DNA of 64,000 nt from Rhodosalinus halophilus (GTDB lineage: Bacteria; Pseudomonadota; Alphaproteobacteria; Rhodobacterales; Rhodobacteraceae). Under the pieces are notes generated by a model. That model saw only the letters and a list, made by a program, of their open reading frames with translations. It was not told the origin of the DNA and did no database searches. Numbering within the stretch: position 1 is the first letter of the stretch; each line of letters starts with the position of its first letter. Location of the stretch: contig NZ_QNTQ01000011.1 of NCBI RefSeq assembly GCF_003298775.1, positions 102,555-166,554 on the forward strand, given 5' to 3'. The translations under genes and the position numbers were made by a program. Of the stretch, positions 51,043 through 61,802 are shown in pieces.

Positions 51043-51411
51043 TTATTTCTTCTTGCCGGCGATCGGCTTCGCGGGCCCCTTGCGGGTGCGCGCGTTCGTG
51101 TGGGTGCGCTGACCGCGCACGGGCAGGTTGCGGCGATGCCGCAGGCCGCGGTAGCAGCCGAGGTCCATGAGCCGCTTGACGTTCATCTGCACCTCGCGGC
51201 GCAGGTCGCCCTCGACGGTGTAGTTGGAGTCGATGTGCTCGCGGATCGCCAGGAGCTCGGCATCGGAAAGCTCGTTGACGCGGCGGCTCTGATCGACGCT
51301 CACCGCGTCGCAGATCGATTCCGCGGCCGAGCGGCCGATTCCGTGGATGTAGGTGAGTGCGATGGGCACTCGCTTGTTCGTGGGGATGTTGACGCCGGCA
51401 ATGCGTGCCAC
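51043..51411 (-). CDS. rpsM: 30S ribosomal protein S13
   Basis: A 122-residue head protein that contacts the 50S subunit and P-site t[22 protein letters not shown] at the start and [25 protein letters not shown] at the C-terminal end fit S13. 184 bases after adk, a gap that may hold a separate promoter. Confidence 0.97.
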   Translation of the reverse strand: MARIAGVNIPTNKRVPIALTYIHGIGRSAAESICDAVSVDQSRRVNELSDAELLAIREHIDSNYTVEGDLRREVQMNVKRLMDLGCYRGLRHRRNLPVRGQRTHTNARTRKGPAKPIAGKKK

Positions 51412-51595
51412 GTGATAGGTCCTTTCGTTGCGAGCCCGTAGCGCCAGGCCCTTTTTTCACAACATGCGGCCCGCGGCGGCAGCCCACGGGCCGTATGAGA
51501 GGTGCTCTCGCGGTGCGAATCGGGCGAACACGGACGCGCCGCGAAGATCGATTCCCTGCCGAGATGCGGGTCCGTAAGAGAGAATGCGCAGGGCG

Positions 51596-52267
51596 TCAAG
51601 CCCCAGCTGCGGCAGGTTCGCGCGCGCCGTCGAGAACCTCGGCAATGGCCCGAGAAACCTCGTCGATCTCGCCCAGGCCGTCGATGCGGAAGAGCTTGCC
51701 CTTGGCGTAATAGTAGCCGATCAGCGGCGAGGTCTTCTTGTAGTATTCCATCAGCCGCTGGCGCAGGCTTTCCTCGTTGTCGTCCTCGCGCCGCTTGAAC
51801 TCGGTGCCGCCGCACTTGGCGCACTTCCCGTCAGGCGGGATCGGCTTGGTGATGTCGTTGTAGACCTCTCCACAGCCGGCGCAGGTGGAACGCGCGGTGA
51901 TGCGGCGCACGAGCTCGTCGTCGTCCACCTGCATCTCGATCACGGCGTCGAGCCGCGATCCCGTCTCCTGCATCAGGGCGCCCAATGCGTCGGCCTGCGC
52001 CAGCGTCCGGGGGAAGCCGTCGAAGATGAAGCCGGGCGCGTCCGACGTCTCGAGCTTTTCGCGGATGAGGCCGATGACGATCTCGTCGGTGACCAGCTCG
52101 CCGCGGTCCATCACCTCGGCCACGCGCTTGCCCATTTCCGTGCCGCTCGCTCGCGCCGCGCGCAGCATGTCACCGGTGGAGAGCTGGACGAGGCCGCGCT
52201 CTTCGTCGAGCCGGCGGGCCTGGGTGCCCTTGCCCGCCCCGGGGGGTCCGAGAAGGATGATGTTCAT
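51596..52267 (-). CDS. adk: Adenylate kinase with zinc-type LID
   Basis: A 223-residue enzyme interconverting AMP+ATP and 2 ADP. P-loop [10 protein letters not shown] (7-16), NMP site GDMLRAA, and a LID domain with four Cys (C129, C132, C149, C152) that bind structural zinc, a form found in Gram-positive and some proteobacterial enzymes. It overlaps the secY stop by 4 bases, so is co-translated with it, a common alphaproteobacterial order. Confidence 0.97.
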   Translation of the reverse strand: MNIILLGPPGAGKGTQARRLDEERGLVQLSTGDMLRAARASGTEMGKRVAEVMDRGELVTDEIVIGLIREKLETSDAPGFIFDGFPRTLAQADALGALMQETGSRLDAVIEMQVDDDELVRRITARSTCAGCGEVYNDITKPIPPDGKCAKCGGTEFKRREDDNEESLRQRLMEYYKKTSPLIGYYYAKGKLFRIDGLGEIDEVSRAIAEVLDGAREPAAAGA

Positions 52268-53622
52268 TTCCTGGCCGGCGCCTTTCTGCCGCCCCGCTTC
52301 TTGCCGCGGAGTTGAGATTTCTGGATCAGCCCCTCGTACTGATGCGCGAGCAGGTGGCTCTGGATCTGCTGCACGGTGTCCATCGAGACCGAGACCACGA
52401 TCAGGACCGAGGTGCCGCCGAAATAGAACGGGATCGCATACTGGTTACGCAGGATTTCCGGCAGCAGGCAGACGAGCGCGAGGTAGCCGGAGCCGAGCAC
52501 GAGCACGCGATTGACCACGTATTCCAGATACTCGGCGGTCTTCTTGCCGGGGCGGATGCCGGGCACGAACCCGTTCTGGTTCTTCAGGTTGTCGGCCACG
52601 TCGTCCGGCTTGAAGGCCACGTTGAAGGTGTAGAAGTAGGCGAAGAAGATGATCATCGCCGCGAAGAACAGCAGGTAGAGCGGCTGGCCCGGCCCGAAGT
52701 AGGCCAGGATCGTGGACATGATCGGCCCGGTCTGCTGACCCGAGAAGGTGCTGATCGTCGTGGGCAGCAGCAGCAGCGAGCTCGCGAAGATCGCCGGGAT
52801 CACGCCCGAGGGGTTGACCTTCACCGGCAGGTGGCTGGTCTGCGCCTCGGTCATCTTCATGCCGACCTGGCGGCGGGGATACTGGATCGTGATCTTTCGG
52901 AGCGATCGCTCCATGAAGACCACGAAGGTGATGGTCACGACCACCATGAGGATCACGCCGACGATCACCGCGGGGCTGATGGCGCCCGAGCGTCCGGAGG
53001 CGAAGAACTGCGCCAGCGCGGCCGGGATCTCGGCGATGATTCCCACGAAGATGATCAGCGAGATGCCGTTGCCCACGCCGCGGGCCGTGATCTGCTCGCC
53101 CAGCCACATCAGGAACATGGTCCCGCCCACCAGCGTGATGACGCAGGAGGCGCGGAAGAACCAGCCAGGATCGGTCACGAGCTCACCCGCCTCGAGGCTG
53201 ACGGCCAGACCGTAGGCCTGCATCGTCGCCAGAAGAACGGTGCCGTAGCGCGTGTACTGGTTGAGCTTCTTGCGCCCCTGCTCGCCCTCCTTCTTGAGTT
53301 GCTCGAGGCTCGGCACCATGGCCGCCAGAAGCTGCACGATGATCGAGGCCGAGATGTAGGGCATGATGCCGAGCGCGAAGATGCCCATGCGCCCCAGCGC
53401 GCCGCCCGTGAACATCGACAGCATGCCGCCGATGCCGGTCGAGGCCTGCGTCATGAAGTCCTGCAGCGCCTGCCCGTCGATGCCGGGCACGGGGATGAAG
53501 GTGCCGATCCGGTAGACGATCAGAAGGCCGAGCGTGAAGAAGATTCGCTGCCTGAGCTCGGTGGCGCGGGCGAGCGCGCCCCAGCTCGTGTTGGCGGCCA
53601 TCTGTTCGGCTGCGGATACCAT
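52264..53622 (-). CDS. secY: Preprotein translocase subunit SecY
   Basis: A 452-residue ten-helix channel of the Sec translocon. Landmarks: [12 protein letters not shown] after helix 1, [28 protein letters not shown] in the plug/helix 2 region, [18 protein letters not shown], and ESAQIQ-like [13 protein letters not shown]. The ATG at 53622 is used ([12 protein letters not shown]); a second ATG eight residues on is possible. Between rplO and adk. Confidence 0.97.
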   Translation of the reverse strand: MVSAAEQMAANTSWGALARATELRQRIFFTLGLLIVYRIGTFIPVPGIDGQALQDFMTQASTGIGGMLSMFTGGALGRMGIFALGIMPYISASIIVQLLAAMVPSLEQLKKEGEQGRKKLNQYTRYGTVLLATMQAYGLAVSLEAGELVTDPGWFFRASCVITLVGGTMFLMWLGEQITARGVGNGISLIIFVGIIAEIPAALAQFFASGRSGAISPAVIVGVILMVVVTITFVVFMERSLRKITIQYPRRQVGMKMTEAQTSHLPVKVNPSGVIPAIFASSLLLLPTTISTFSGQQTGPIMSTILAYFGPGQPLYLLFFAAMIIFFAYFYTFNVAFKPDDVADNLKNQNGFVPGIRPGKKTAEYLEYVVNRVLVLGSGYLALVCLLPEILRNQYAIPFYFGGTSVLIVVSVSMDTVQQIQSHLLAHQYEGLIQKSQLRGKKRGGRKAPARK

Positions 53623-53725
53623 GCGGCTCCCCCGTGCAGGGCGCCGCCGCCCGTCGCGCATGGGCGCGGGCGGCGGGCGCAAGATTGCGGGTTATCTAAT
53701 CGGCGCGGCGAAGCGCCACAACCCG

Positions 53726-54199
53726 TTATTCGGTCGCGGCCGGTGCCGCCAGCGTGACCGAGCCGCCCGCGCCCTCGACCGCGGAGACGGCGGATTGCGA
53801 GGCGCCGGTGACACGAAGATCGACCTTCGCGGTCAGTTCGCCCTTGGCCAGCACGCGGACGCCGTCGAGTTTCCGGCGCACCAGACCGCTGGCGACGAGC
53901 GCCTCTTCCGTGACCGGCTGGCCGGCGTCGAGCTTGCCCGCGTCCACGAACTTCTGGATCGCGCCGAGGTTCACCACGGCGTAGCGCTTGCGATGGGGCT
54001 TGTTGAAGCCGCGCTTGGGCAGGCGCTGATAGATGGGCATCTGCCCGCCCTCGAAGCCCTTGATGGCCACGCCCGAGCGGGACTTCTGGCCCTTGATCCC
54101 GCGGCCGGCGGTCTTGCCCTTGCCGGAGCCCGGCCCGCGGCCGACGCGCTTCGCCTTCTTCGTGGCGCCCGGGGCGTCACGGAGTTCGTTCAGTTTCAT
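53726..54199 (-). CDS. rplO: 50S ribosomal protein L15
   Basis: A 157-residue protein opening [20 protein letters not shown] and with [22 protein letters not shown], the Gly/Lys-rich L15 pattern. First gene after a 418-base gap that carries a terminator and a candidate promoter, so it likely begins a separate transcript rplO-secY-adk-rpsM-rpsK-rpoA-rplQ. Confidence 0.97.
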   Translation of the reverse strand: MKLNELRDAPGATKKAKRVGRGPGSGKGKTAGRGIKGQKSRSGVAIKGFEGGQMPIYQRLPKRGFNKPHRKRYAVVNLGAIQKFVDAGKLDAGQPVTEEALVASGLVRRKLDGVRVLAKGELTAKVDLRVTGASQSAVSAVEGAGGSVTLAAPAATE

Positions 54200-54297
54200 G
54201 TCGCTTCTCCTTGCCGGATGCGGGGGCTGAAGCGAAAGGCGCCCCGACCACGGCTTTTCGTCTGATTGGAACCTGCGGCCGTCGTAGCCGCCCGCAC

Positions 54298-54326
54298 CCC
54301 ATAGCGGCTGTGCGGCGCGGAGGCAA
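54298..54326 (-). promoter_or_regulatory. Candidate rplO-secY promoter
   Basis: Minus-strand TTGCCT (54326-54321), exactly 17 bases, TATGGG (54303-54298). Transcription would begin near 54291, with a leader of about 90 bases to the rplO ATG. Position between a terminator and an operon segment supports it. Confidence 0.5.
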
Positions 54327-54552
54327 GCGGCGCGCGGCCTGGATCACGCGATGGAGGCCCGTCTCGCCCGCAAGGCAGCGCTCGCGCCGCCTGCGACCCG
54401 TCGGCGTCCCCATCAGCAGGCGACAGGGGAAACGCAGGACCGAATCGGGGTCCGCTGGCCTCGCCCTCGCATCGCGTGACCGTGGCTCTGGGAAACGGCC
54501 GCCGACGCCTGGAAGCGGGGGCGTGTTCCCGGGACGGGGCACGAGACGCGAA

Positions 54553-54579
54553 AACGCCCTCCGCGCGGCGGAGGGCGTT
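54553..54579 (-). terminator. Strong intrinsic terminator after rpmD
   Basis: A 12-bp perfect stem AACGCCCTCCGC (54553-54564)/GCGGAGGGCGTT (54568-54579) with a 3-base loop. On the minus strand it ends in TTTT (two in the stem). It lies 39 bases past the rpmD stop. Confidence 0.8.
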
Positions 54580-54617
54580 CCATGTGATCGCACGTCGGGC
54601 ACCGTTTTGTCAGGCCG

Positions 54618-54806
54618 TCAGCCGCGCTCTTCGACGATCTCCACCAGATGCGGGATCTTCGCGATCATGCCGCGGACCGCCGGCGTATCCTCCAGCTCCC
54701 GCGTGCGGTGCATCTTGTTGAGCCCGAGGCCGATCAGCGTCTGACGCTGCTTGGCCGGGCGGCGGATGGGCGAGCCCACCTGCTTGACGACGATGGTCTT
54801 GGCCAT
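54618..54806 (-). CDS. rpmD: 50S ribosomal protein L30
   Basis: A 62-residue protein: [20 protein letters not shown] and [22 protein letters not shown] are the L30 pattern. 12 bases after rpsE. It is the last gene before the internal terminator. Confidence 0.97.
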   Translation of the reverse strand: MAKTIVVKQVGSPIRRPAKQRQTLIGLGLNKMHRTRELEDTPAVRGMIAKIPHLVEIVEERG

Positions 54807-54818
54807 GTGCTGTCTCCC

Positions 54819-55385
54819 TTACGCCTCGGCCGCTTCGGGCTTGGGCGCGTCTTCCTTGTGCAGGATGTCCGCGACCTTCTTGCCCCGCCGCTGCGCCACC
54901 ATCCGCGGGCTCTGCTGCTTCTTCAGCGCGTCCATCGTGGCACGGATCATGTTGTAGGGGTTCTGCGAGCCGTTCGACTTGGCGACGACGTCCTGCACGC
55001 CCAGCATCTCGAAGACCGCGCGCATCGGGCCGCCCGCGATGATGCCTGTGCCCTGCGGGGCCGTGCGCATCATCACCTTGCCGGCGCCCCAGCGGCCGGT
55101 CTCGTCGTGGTGCAGCGTCCGGCCCTCGCGCAGGGGCACGCGGATCATGCCGCGCTTGGCCTGCTCGGTGGCCTTGCGGATCGCCTCGGGCACCTCCTTG
55201 GCCTTGCCCTTGCCGAAGCCCACGCGCCCCTTCTGGTCGCCGACGACGACCAGCGCGGCGAAGCCGAAGCGCTTGCCGCCCTTGACGGTCTTGGACACCC
55301 GGTTGATCGCGACGAGGCGATCGGCGAATTCGGGGCTTTCATCGCGGTCCCGGCGGCCGCGTCCGCCCTGCGGTTCTCTTGCCAT
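54819..55385 (-). CDS. rpsE: 30S ribosomal protein S5
   Basis: A 188-residue protein; the dsRBD-like N-terminal domain includes [20 protein letters not shown] and [20 protein letters not shown], followed by the S5 C-terminal domain. It takes part in decoding accuracy. The C-terminal Pro/Glu-rich tail ([12 protein letters not shown]) exceeds E. coli length (167). 11 bases after rplR. Confidence 0.97.
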   Translation of the reverse strand: MAREPQGGRGRRDRDESPEFADRLVAINRVSKTVKGGKRFGFAALVVVGDQKGRVGFGKGKAKEVPEAIRKATEQAKRGMIRVPLREGRTLHHDETGRWGAGKVMMRTAPQGTGIIAGGPMRAVFEMLGVQDVVAKSNGSQNPYNMIRATMDALKKQQSPRMVAQRRGKKVADILHKEDAPKPEAAEA

Positions 55386-55396
55386 ATCGCGTCTCC

Positions 55397-55756
55397 TCAG
55401 AACTTCAGGCCGCCCTCACGGGCAGCATCGGCCAGCGCCTTGATGCCGCCGTGATAGCGGAAGCCGCCGCGATCGAAGTAGCAGTCCTCGATACCTGCGG
55501 CCTTGGCCCGCTCGGCGAGGGTCGCTCCGACCTTCGCCGCGGCCTCGAGATTATTGCGCCCGGCGAGCCCGAGGCTCGGCTCGAGCGACGAGGCGGCAGC
55601 CACCGTGCGGCCCTGCACATCGTCGATGAGCTGGGCGTGAATGTTCTTGTTCGAGCGGTGCACCGAGAGGCGCAGCCGCCCCAGGTTCGCCGACTTGAGC
55701 TTGTTCCGGACGCGCAGACGGCGCTTGCGGAACTGTTGTTGCTTGTCCAATGCCAT
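55397..55756 (-). CDS. rplR: 50S ribosomal protein L18
   Basis: A 119-residue 5S rRNA-binding protein: [32 protein letters not shown] and the C-terminal [20 protein letters not shown] are the L18 core. 12 bases after rplF. Confidence 0.97.
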   Translation of the reverse strand: MALDKQQQFRKRRLRVRNKLKSANLGRLRLSVHRSNKNIHAQLIDDVQGRTVAAASSLEPSLGLAGRNNLEAAAKVGATLAERAKAAGIEDCYFDRGGFRYHGGIKALADAAREGGLKF

Positions 55757-55768
55757 GATCCCGCGCCC

Positions 55769-56302
55769 TTACTTCTTCTTGCCTTCCTTCTGGAAGATAT
55801 ACTCGCCCTTGTAGCGGATGCCCTTGCCCTTGTAGGGTTCGGGCCTGCGCCAGTCGCGGATCTTGGCCGCGACCTCGCCGACGAGCTGCTCGTTGTTGCC
55901 CTCGACGATGATCTCCGTGGGCTTCGGGGTCGTGATCGTCACACCCTCCGGGATCGGGAAATCGACGTCGTGGCTGAGGCCCAGGTTGAGCTTCAGGCTG
56001 TTGCCCTGTGCCTGCGCGCGGTAGCCCACGCCCTGCACCTCGAGCTCCTTCTTGAAGCCGTCGGTCACGCCCTGCACGAGGTTCGCGATATTGGTGCGGC
56101 TCATGCCCCACTGCTGGCGCGCGCGCTTCGAGCTGCCGCGCGGCGCGACGCGGATCGCATCCTCTTCCTGGGTGATGGTCACGTCGTCGGTCGCCGTCCA
56201 GCTCCGGGTGCCCTTCGGCCCCTTCACCTCGACGGTCTGACCCGAGACCGTGGCCGTCACGCCCGAGGGGATCGCGACCGGCTGTTTTCCGATACGAGAC
56301 AT
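55769..56302 (-). CDS. rplF: 50S ribosomal protein L6
   Basis: A 177-residue protein with two repeated L6 domains. [15 protein letters not shown] opens it, and the signature [16 protein letters not shown] is near the C-terminus. It lies near the sarcin-ricin loop. 11 bases after rpsH. Confidence 0.97.
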   Translation of the reverse strand: MSRIGKQPVAIPSGVTATVSGQTVEVKGPKGTRSWTATDDVTITQEEDAIRVAPRGSSKRARQQWGMSRTNIANLVQGVTDGFKKELEVQGVGYRAQAQGNSLKLNLGLSHDVDFPIPEGVTITTPKPTEIIVEGNNEQLVGEVAAKIRDWRRPEPYKGKGIRYKGEYIFQKEGKKK

Positions 56303-56313
56303 CGCAAACCTCC

Positions 56314-56706
56314 TCAGAACACCGTGCAGAGCACTTCGCCGCCCACGTTCGCCGAGCGCGCCGCGGCGTCCGACATCACGCCCTTGGGCGTCGAGACGAT
56401 GGACACGCCGAGCCCCTGGCGCACGGACGGCAGGTCGCGCACGCCCATGTAGACGCGGCGGCCCGGCGTCGAGACGCGCTTGAGCTCCTGGATGACCGGG
56501 CGGCCGTCCGAGTACTTGAGCGCGATCTCGAGCTGCGGATGCCCGCGCGCGTCGGTCGTGCGCTCGTAGCCGCGGATGAAGCCCTCTTCCAGCAGCACGT
56601 CCAGCACCCAGGCCCGCAGCTTCGAGGCAGGGGTGACGACGTTGGTCTTGCCGCGCATCTGCGCGTTGCGGATGCGGGTGAGCATATCGCCGATGGGATC
56701 GTTCAT
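56314..56706 (-). CDS. rpsH: 30S ribosomal protein S8
   Basis: A 130-residue protein that binds helix 21 of 16S rRNA and, in E. coli, represses the spc operon by binding its m[23 protein letters not shown] opens it; [20 protein letters not shown] is the C-terminal signature. 13 bases after rpsN. Confidence 0.97.
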   Translation of the reverse strand: MNDPIGDMLTRIRNAQMRGKTNVVTPASKLRAWVLDVLLEEGFIRGYERTTDARGHPQLEIALKYSDGRPVIQELKRVSTPGRRVYMGVRDLPSVRQGLGVSIVSTPKGVMSDAAARSANVGGEVLCTVF

Positions 56707-56719
56707 CTGAAACCCTCCC

Positions 56720-57025
56720 TCACCAGCTCGACTTCACGAGGCCCGGCGCCTGGCCGGTGGAGCCGAGCTCGCGCAGGGCGATCCGGCTGACCTTGAGCTT
56801 GCGGTAATAGGCGTGCGGCCGGCCGGTGAGCTGGCAGCGGTTGTGCAGCCGGGTGGGCGAGCTGTTGCGCGGCAGCTTGGCGAGCGCCAGCCGCGCCTTG
56901 AAGCGCTCTTCCATCGGCTTGGATTCGTCGTTGGCGATCTCTTTCAGCGCGGCGCGCTTGGCGGCGTATTTCTCCACGAGCCGCTGGCGCTTCCTCTCGC
57001 GCTCGACCATCGCTTTCTTGGCCAT
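56720..57025 (-). CDS. rpsN: 30S ribosomal protein S14 (zinc-less form)
   Basis: A 101-residue S14; [20 protein letters not shown] opens it and [20 protein letters not shown] is the S14 core. Only one Cys there, so it is the long, zinc-independent C-minus type. 20 bases after rplE. Confidence 0.97.
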   Translation of the reverse strand: MAKKAMVERERKRQRLVEKYAAKRAALKEIANDESKPMEERFKARLALAKLPRNSSPTRLHNRCQLTGRPHAYYRKLKVSRIALRELGSTGQAPGLVKSSW

Positions 57026-57045
57026 GATGCAGTCTCCTCCGGCGC

Positions 57046-57609
57046 TTAACTGTTGAAGGGCATGTTGAAATGCTTCAACAGCGCCTTGGCTTCCGCGTCG
57101 GTCTTCGCGGTGGTGGCGATAATGATGTCCATGCCCCAGATCTCGTCGACCTTGTCGTACTCGATCTCGGGGAAGACGATGTGCTCCTTGAGGCCCATCG
57201 CGTAGTTGCCCCGCCCGTCGAAGGCGGTGCCCTTCACGCCGCGGAAGTCGCGGACGCGCGGCAGCGCGATGGTGATCAGCCGGTCGAGGAACTCGTACAT
57301 GCGGGCGCCGCGCAGCGTGACCTTGGCGCCGAGCGGCATGTCCTCGCGGACGCGGAAGCCCGCGATGGACTTCTTCGCCTTGGTGATGACCGCGCGCTGG
57401 CCCGCGATGAGGCTGAGATCCTCCTGCGCCGACCTGGCCTTCTTGGAGTCCCGCACCGCCTCGGCGCCGCAGCCGATGTTGATCACGATCTTGTCGAGCC
57501 GCGGGATCATCATGTCGTTGGCGTAGCCGAACTCTTCCTTGAGCTTCGGCTTGATCTCCGCGTCGAAGAGCGCACGCAGACGGGGCGTGTAATTCTGGGC
57601 GTCAAGCAT
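57046..57609 (-). CDS. rplE: 50S ribosomal protein L5
   Basis: A 187-residue 5S rRNA-binding protein. [40 protein letters not shown] and [18 protein letters not shown] are L5 motifs. Overlaps the end of rplX by 8 bases. Confidence 0.97.
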   Translation of the reverse strand: MLDAQNYTPRLRALFDAEIKPKLKEEFGYANDMMIPRLDKIVINIGCGAEAVRDSKKARSAQEDLSLIAGQRAVITKAKKSIAGFRVREDMPLGAKVTLRGARMYEFLDRLITIALPRVRDFRGVKGTAFDGRGNYAMGLKEHIVFPEIEYDKVDEIWGMDIIIATTAKTDAEAKALLKHFNMPFNS

Positions 57610-57913
57610 CGATCACATCCCCCGTGGTCTTGGCGTAGCGCACCTTCCTGCCGTCCTCGACGCGGAAGCCGACGCGCGTGGGCTTGCCGTTCTTGTCGAC
57701 GATGGCGAGGTTCGAAAGGTCGATCGGCAGCGCCTTGGGAATCCGGCCACCCTGCGAACGGGGCGACTGCTTGGTGTGGCGGACGGCCATGTTCACGCCC
57801 TCCACCACGGCCTTGCCGGACTTGCGATCGACCGAGGTGATGGTGCCGGTCCGGCCCTTGTCCTTGCCGGCCAGCACGACGACCTTGTCGCCGGTCTTGA
57901 GTTTCGCGGCCAT
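57602..57913 (-). CDS. rplX: 50S ribosomal protein L24
   Basis: A 103-residue assembly-initiator protein with the KOW motif ([19 protein letters not shown]) and [20 protein letters not shown]. Start ATG at 57913 shares a base with the rplN stop and its end overlaps rplE by 8 bases. Confidence 0.97.
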   Translation of the reverse strand: MAAKLKTGDKVVVLAGKDKGRTGTITSVDRKSGKAVVEGVNMAVRHTKQSPRSQGGRIPKALPIDLSNLAIVDKNGKPTRVGFRVEDGRKVRYAKTTGDVIDA

Positions 57914-58281
57914 CAGAGCACCTCCGGTGCGAGCGAAATGATCTTCATGAAGTTCTTCGCGCGCAGTTCGCGCAGCACCGGACCGAAGATCCGGGTGCCG
58001 ATCGGCTCCAGGTTGTTGTTGAGGATCACCGCGGCGTTCCTGTCGAAGCGGATGGCGGTGCCGTCCTCGCGGCGGATCTCCTTGGCGGTGCGCACGACGA
58101 CGGCCTTGCGCACGTCGCCTTTCTTGACGCGCCCGCGCGGGATCGCCTCCTTGACCGACACCACGATGATGTCGCCCACGGAGGCGTATTTCCGCTTGGA
58201 TCCGCCGAGCACCTTGATGCACTGAACCCGGCGTGCGCCGGAGTTGTCAGCGACATCCAGATTGGTCTGCATCTGGATCAT
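57913..58281 (-). CDS. rplN: 50S ribosomal protein L14
   Basis: A 122-residue protein: [20 protein letters not shown] opens it, [20 protein letters not shown] and [18 protein letters not shown] are L14 signatures. It starts after a 159-base gap downstream of rpsQ; one base overlaps rplX. Confidence 0.97.
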   Translation of the reverse strand: MIQMQTNLDVADNSGARRVQCIKVLGGSKRKYASVGDIIVVSVKEAIPRGRVKKGDVRKAVVVRTAKEIRREDGTAIRFDRNAAVILNNNLEPIGTRIFGPVLRELRAKNFMKIISLAPEVL

Positions 58282-58368
58282 TTGGCTTCTCCCGACCTTT
58301 GGGGAGGGCTTTGCCCGTCGTCCCCAGGGTTTCGATCAAACCGGACGTGATGGCCTTGCGTCCGGATC

Positions 58369-58398
58369 CGCTCTTGCGCCCTTGCGGGCGTCATCGCC
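58369..58398. repeat. Divergent palindromic repeat in the rpsQ-rplN gap
   Basis: CGCTCTTGCGCCCTTGCGGG...CATCGCC is similar to 24835-24864 (26 of 30 bases) and loosely to the 34-base repeats. A GGGCC-GAAA-GGCCC tetraloop hairpin (58407-58420) lies beside it. The elements sit inside an otherwise tight ribosomal operon. Confidence 0.4.
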
Positions 58399-58440
58399 GG
58401 GGGCGAGGGCCGAAAGGCCCGAAAAGCGGCGTCCGGAGGG

Positions 58441-58671
58441 CTAATCGGCGATCACCTCCCAGCGTTTCGTCTTGGACTTCGGCGCGCATTCGATGATGCG
58501 CACCTTGTCGCCCACCGAGAACTGGCCGTTCTCGTCATGGGCGCGGTATTTCTTCGACTTCCGGATCGTCTTCTGGAGGACCGGATGCTTGAACCGGCGC
58601 TCGACCGAGACGGTCAGGGTCTGGGCGTTGGCCGTGGAGGTCACGGTGCCCTGAAGGATACGCTTGGGCAT
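58441..58671 (-). CDS. rpsQ: 30S ribosomal protein S17
   Basis: A 76-residue OB-fold protein; [20 protein letters not shown] and [20 protein letters not shown] are S17 signatures. 10 bases after rpmC. Confidence 0.96.
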   Translation of the reverse strand: MPKRILQGTVTSTANAQTLTVSVERRFKHPVLQKTIRKSKKYRAHDENGQFSVGDKVRIIECAPKSKTKRWEVIAD

Positions 58672-58681
58672 GGCTCCCTCC

Positions 58682-58885
58682 TCACTCGGCGGCCGCTTGC
58701 GCGGCCTTCTCGTTCAGCACGGTCTTGACGCGCGCCGCGTCGCGGCGCACCGCCCGCATCCGCGCGGTGTTCTCGAGCGCGCCGGTGGCCTGCTGGAAGC
58801 GCAGGTTGAAGGCCTCCTTCTTGAGGCGCGTGAGCTCCTCGCGGAGCTGGTCCGGCGTCTTCTCTCTCAGTTCCTTGGCGTCCAT
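58682..58885 (-). CDS. rpmC: 50S ribosomal protein L29
   Basis: A 67-residue helical protein at the exit tunnel: [20 protein letters not shown] and [20 protein letters not shown] are L29 motifs. 124 bases after rplP. Confidence 0.96.
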   Translation of the reverse strand: MDAKELREKTPDQLREELTRLKKEAFNLRFQQATGALENTARMRAVRRDAARVKTVLNEKAAQAAAE

Positions 58886-59009
58886 CGCCTGTTCGTCCTT
58901 CCATCAGAAGTCACGGAACGCGGCCCTCGCCGCCGTGCGTTCCCGCACCGTCCCGCGCTTTTCCAACACATGAGGGGCGCCCGGCCACGCAGCCGGGAGC
59001 CCGGAATCC

Positions 59010-59423
59010 TCACCAGTCCTCGCGCACGACGATGCGCGATTTGATCGGCAGCTTCATCGCGGCGAGTCGGAGCGCTTCCTTTGCCACATCCTCGCCGACA
59101 CCGTCAATCTCGAACATGATCCGTCCGGGCTTGACGCGGGCGGCCCAGAAATCGACCGAGCCCTTGCCCTTGCCCATCCGCACCTCGGTGGGCTTCGACG
59201 TGACCGGCACGTCGGGGAAGATGCGGATCCACACCCGGCCCTGGCGCTTCATGTGACGCGTCATCGCCCGGCGCGCGGCCTCGATCTGACGCGCCGTGAT
59301 GCGCTCGGGCTGCGTGGCCTTGAGGCCGTAGGTGCCGAAGTTCAGCTCGGACCCGCCCTTGGCCTCGCCCCGGATGCGGCCCTTGTGCTGCTTGCGGAAT
59401 TTCGTGCGCTTGGGTTGAAGCAT
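59010..59423 (-). CDS. rplP: 50S ribosomal protein L16
   Basis: A 137-residue protein: [20 protein letters not shown] opens it, [20 protein letters not shown] and [20 protein letters not shown] are the L16 signatures. Contacts the A-site tRNA region. 13 bases after rpsC. Confidence 0.97.
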   Translation of the reverse strand: MLQPKRTKFRKQHKGRIRGEAKGGSELNFGTYGLKATQPERITARQIEAARRAMTRHMKRQGRVWIRIFPDVPVTSKPTEVRMGKGKGSVDFWAARVKPGRIMFEIDGVGEDVAKEALRLAAMKLPIKSRIVVREDW

Positions 59424-59436
59424 CTTTCACGTCTCC

Positions 59437-60141
59437 TCAGCGACGGCCGGCGCCGCGCGGGGCCGGGCCGTCCTGGATCTCCTGCATGCGGCGATCGCGG
59501 GCCGAGGGATCGTGCTCCATGATCTCGCCCTTGAAGATCCAGACCTTCACCCCGATCACGCCGTAGGGCGTCTGCGCCTCGACATTGGCGTAGTCGATGT
59601 CGGCCCGCAGCGTGTGCAGCGGAACCCGGCCCTCGCGATACCACTCCGTCCGCGCGATCTCGGCCCCGCCGAGACGGCCCGAGACGGTGACGCGGATGCC
59701 TTGGGCGCCCATGCGAAGCGCGTTCTGCACCGCCCGCTTCATCGCGCGGCGGAAGCTCACCCGGCGCTCGAGCTGCTGGGCGATCGACTCGGCCACCAGC
59801 GTTGCGTCGAGTTCGGGCTTGCGCACCTCGACGATGTTGAGATGCAGCTCGCTGTCGGTCATCTTCGCGAGCTTCTTGCGCAGCGCCTCGATGTCGGCGC
59901 CCTTCTTGCCGATGATGACGCCCGGACGCGCCGCGTGGATCGTCACGCGGCACTTGCGGTGCGGCCGCTCGATGATGATGCGCGCGATGCCGGCCTGCTT
60001 GGCCTCCTTGCGGATGAACTCGCGGATGCGGATATCCTCGAGCAGCAGGTCGCCGTAGTCCTTGGTGTCGGCGTACCAGCGGGAGTCCCACGTCCGGTTG
60101 ACCTGAACGCGCATCCCGATCGGATTGGTCTTGTTTCCCAT
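59437..60141 (-). CDS. rpsC: 30S ribosomal protein S3
   Basis: A 234-residue protein with a KH domain ([20 protein letters not shown], about 67-86) and the C-terminal [20 protein letters not shown] and [15 protein letters not shown] signatures. It lines the mRNA entry channel. Its ATG at 60141 overlaps the rplV stop by one base. Confidence 0.97.
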   Translation of the reverse strand: MGNKTNPIGMRVQVNRTWDSRWYADTKDYGDLLLEDIRIREFIRKEAKQAGIARIIIERPHRKCRVTIHAARPGVIIGKKGADIEALRKKLAKMTDSELHLNIVEVRKPELDATLVAESIAQQLERRVSFRRAMKRAVQNALRMGAQGIRVTVSGRLGGAEIARTEWYREGRVPLHTLRADIDYANVEAQTPYGVIGVKVWIFKGEIMEHDPSARDRRMQEIQDGPAPRGAGRR

Positions 60142-60521
60142 TAGGCCTGCTCCTCGATCTGGCGCACCTTGATGGTCAGCTCCGAAAACGGCTTCTCGAT
60201 CCGGCCGAAACGACCGCGCGCCCGCGGGCGGCCCCGCTTCATGACCAGGTTCTTGCCGACCCAGGCCTCCGCCACGATCAACTCGTCGACGTCGAGATTG
60301 TGGTTGTTCTCGGCGTTGGCGATCGCGGACTGCAGGCACTTCTTGACGTCCTGCGCGATGCGCTTCTTCGAGAAGGTGAGATCGGTCAGCGCGCGATCCA
60401 CCTTCTTGCCGCGGATCATGGCCGCCACGAGGTTCAGCTTGCGCGGGCTGGTGCGCAGCATCCGCAGCTTTGCCATCGCCTCGTTCTCGGCCACGCGGCG
60501 GGGGTTCTTTTCCTTGCCCAT
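60141..60521 (-). CDS. rplV: 50S ribosomal protein L22
   Basis: A 126-residue protein lining the exit tunnel. [40 protein letters not shown] and [20 protein letters not shown] fit L22. 6 bases after rpsS. Confidence 0.97.
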   Translation of the reverse strand: MGKEKNPRRVAENEAMAKLRMLRTSPRKLNLVAAMIRGKKVDRALTDLTFSKKRIAQDVKKCLQSAIANAENNHNLDVDELIVAEAWVGKNLVMKRGRPRARGRFGRIEKPFSELTIKVRQIEEQA

Positions 60522-60527
60522 CGCCAG

Positions 60528-60806
60528 TTATCTCCGCTTCGCTTTCTTGTCGGCCGCGTGACCGTAATAGGTCCGCGTCGGCGAGTACTCGCCGAACTTC
60601 TGGCCGATCATGTCCTCGGTCACGAGCACGGGCACATGCTTCTGCCCGTTGTAGACGCCGAAGGTCAGCCCCACGAACTGAGGCAGGATCGTCGAGCGGC
60701 GCGACCAGATCTTGATAACGTCGTTGCGGCCCGACTCGCGGGCCTTCTCGGCCTTCTTCAGCACATGGCTGTCGACGAAAGGCCCTTTCCAGACGGAACG
60801 TGCCAT
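60528..60806 (-). CDS. rpsS: 30S ribosomal protein S19
   Basis: A 92-residue head protein: [20 protein letters not shown] opens it and [20 protein letters not shown] is the signature. 3 bases after rplB. Confidence 0.97.
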   Translation of the reverse strand: MARSVWKGPFVDSHVLKKAEKARESGRNDVIKIWSRRSTILPQFVGLTFGVYNGQKHVPVLVTEDMIGQKFGEYSPTRTYYGHAADKKAKRR

Positions 60807-60809
60807 GAC

Positions 60810-61652
60810 TTAGCGGCCCTTCTTCCGAGCGTGACGCGAGCGCAGGATGAGCTTCTGCGACGCCTTGTTGGTGTTGCGGGTGCGGCGGCCCTTGGTGTCC
60901 TTGCCCCAGGGCGTGACCGGCGTGCGCCCGCCCGAACTGCGGCCTTCGCCGCCACCCAGCGGGTGATCGATCGGGTTCATCGCGACGCCGCGCACCGCGG
61001 GCCGTTTGCCGGCATGCCGCTTGCGCCCGGCCTTGCCGAGGTTCTGGTTCGAGTTGTCGGGGTTCGACACGGCGCCCACGGTGGCCATGCACTCCTGCCG
61101 GACCATCCGAAGCTCGCCGGAGCTCAACCGGATCTGCGCATAGCCGCCGTCGCGGCCGACGAACTGCGCATAGGTGCCCCCGGCGCGGGCGATCTGGCCG
61201 CCCTTGCCCGGCTTGAGCTCGATGTTGTGCACGATCGTCCCGATTGGCATGCCCGAAAACGGCATCGCGTTGCCGGGCTTGATATCGACCTTAGCCCCAG
61301 AGACGATCTTGTCGCCCACCGCCAGGCGCTGCGGCGCCAGGATGTAGGCCTGCTCGCCGTCCTGATACTGGATCAGGGCGATGAAGGCCGTGCGGTTCGG
61401 GTCGTATTCGATTCGCACGACCACCGCCGGCACGTCGTGCTTGGTGCGCTTGAAATCGACGATGCGGTAGAGCCGCTTCGCCCCGCCGCCGCGGCGACGC
61501 GCGGTGATCCGTCCGGTGTTGTTCCGCCCGCCCTTCTTCGTCAGACCCTCGGTGAGGGACTTCACGGGGCGGCCTTTCCAAAGGTCCGAACGGTCGATCA
61601 GCACCAGCCCGCGCTGGCCAGGCGTCGTCGGATTGTACGACTTGAGTGCCAT
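60810..61652 (-). CDS. rplB: 50S ribosomal protein L2
   Basis: A 280-residue protein important for peptidyl transfer. [20 protein letters not shown] opens it; [20 protein letters not shown] and the signature [20 protein letters not shown] are present, with the His229-equivalent in DHPLGGG. 150 bases after rplW. Confidence 0.97.
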   Translation of the reverse strand: MALKSYNPTTPGQRGLVLIDRSDLWKGRPVKSLTEGLTKKGGRNNTGRITARRRGGGAKRLYRIVDFKRTKHDVPAVVVRIEYDPNRTAFIALIQYQDGEQAYILAPQRLAVGDKIVSGAKVDIKPGNAMPFSGMPIGTIVHNIELKPGKGGQIARAGGTYAQFVGRDGGYAQIRLSSGELRMVRQECMATVGAVSNPDNSNQNLGKAGRKRHAGKRPAVRGVAMNPIDHPLGGGEGRSSGGRTPVTPWGKDTKGRRTRNTNKASQKLILRSRHARKKGR

Positions 61653-61757
61653 GGTTTCTGTCTTCCGTCGTTGTCGGGCGGGTGCGTCCCGCCCTGGGTT
61701 ATGCGGGCCGTCCGGCCCGGAGGATGAAGGGCCCCGAAGGTCCCCGGTTCAAGAGCC

Positions 61758-61782
61758 GAGGCCCCGGCACATCCGGGGCCTC
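61758..61782. other. Strong hairpin between rplW and rplB
   Basis: GAGGCCCCGG (61758-61767)/CCGGGGCCTC (61773-61782), a 10-bp perfect stem with a 5-base loop, 20 bases past the rplW stop on the minus strand. No T-run follows, so it probably affects mRNA stability or processing rather than termination. Confidence 0.6.
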
Positions 61783-61802
61783 GCGCGAGTCGGCATCCAC
61801 TA

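Larger units (their letters stand above)
54200..54617 (-). other. 418-base gap inside the spc operon
   Basis: Adjacent genes rpmD and rplO normally touch. The gap here holds no credible gene; the short frames in it lack ribosome sites and family features. It contains a 12-bp-stem terminator for rpmD (54553-54579) and a candidate promoter for rplO (54326-54298). The remainder is GC-rich without evident repeats shared with the rest of the window. Confidence 0.7.

Noticed and set aside
54211..54744. Plus-strand frames in the rpmD-rplO gap as an extra gene
   Set aside because: They extend antisense into rpmD, lack a ribosome site and show Arg/Ser/Gly-rich low-complexity translation.
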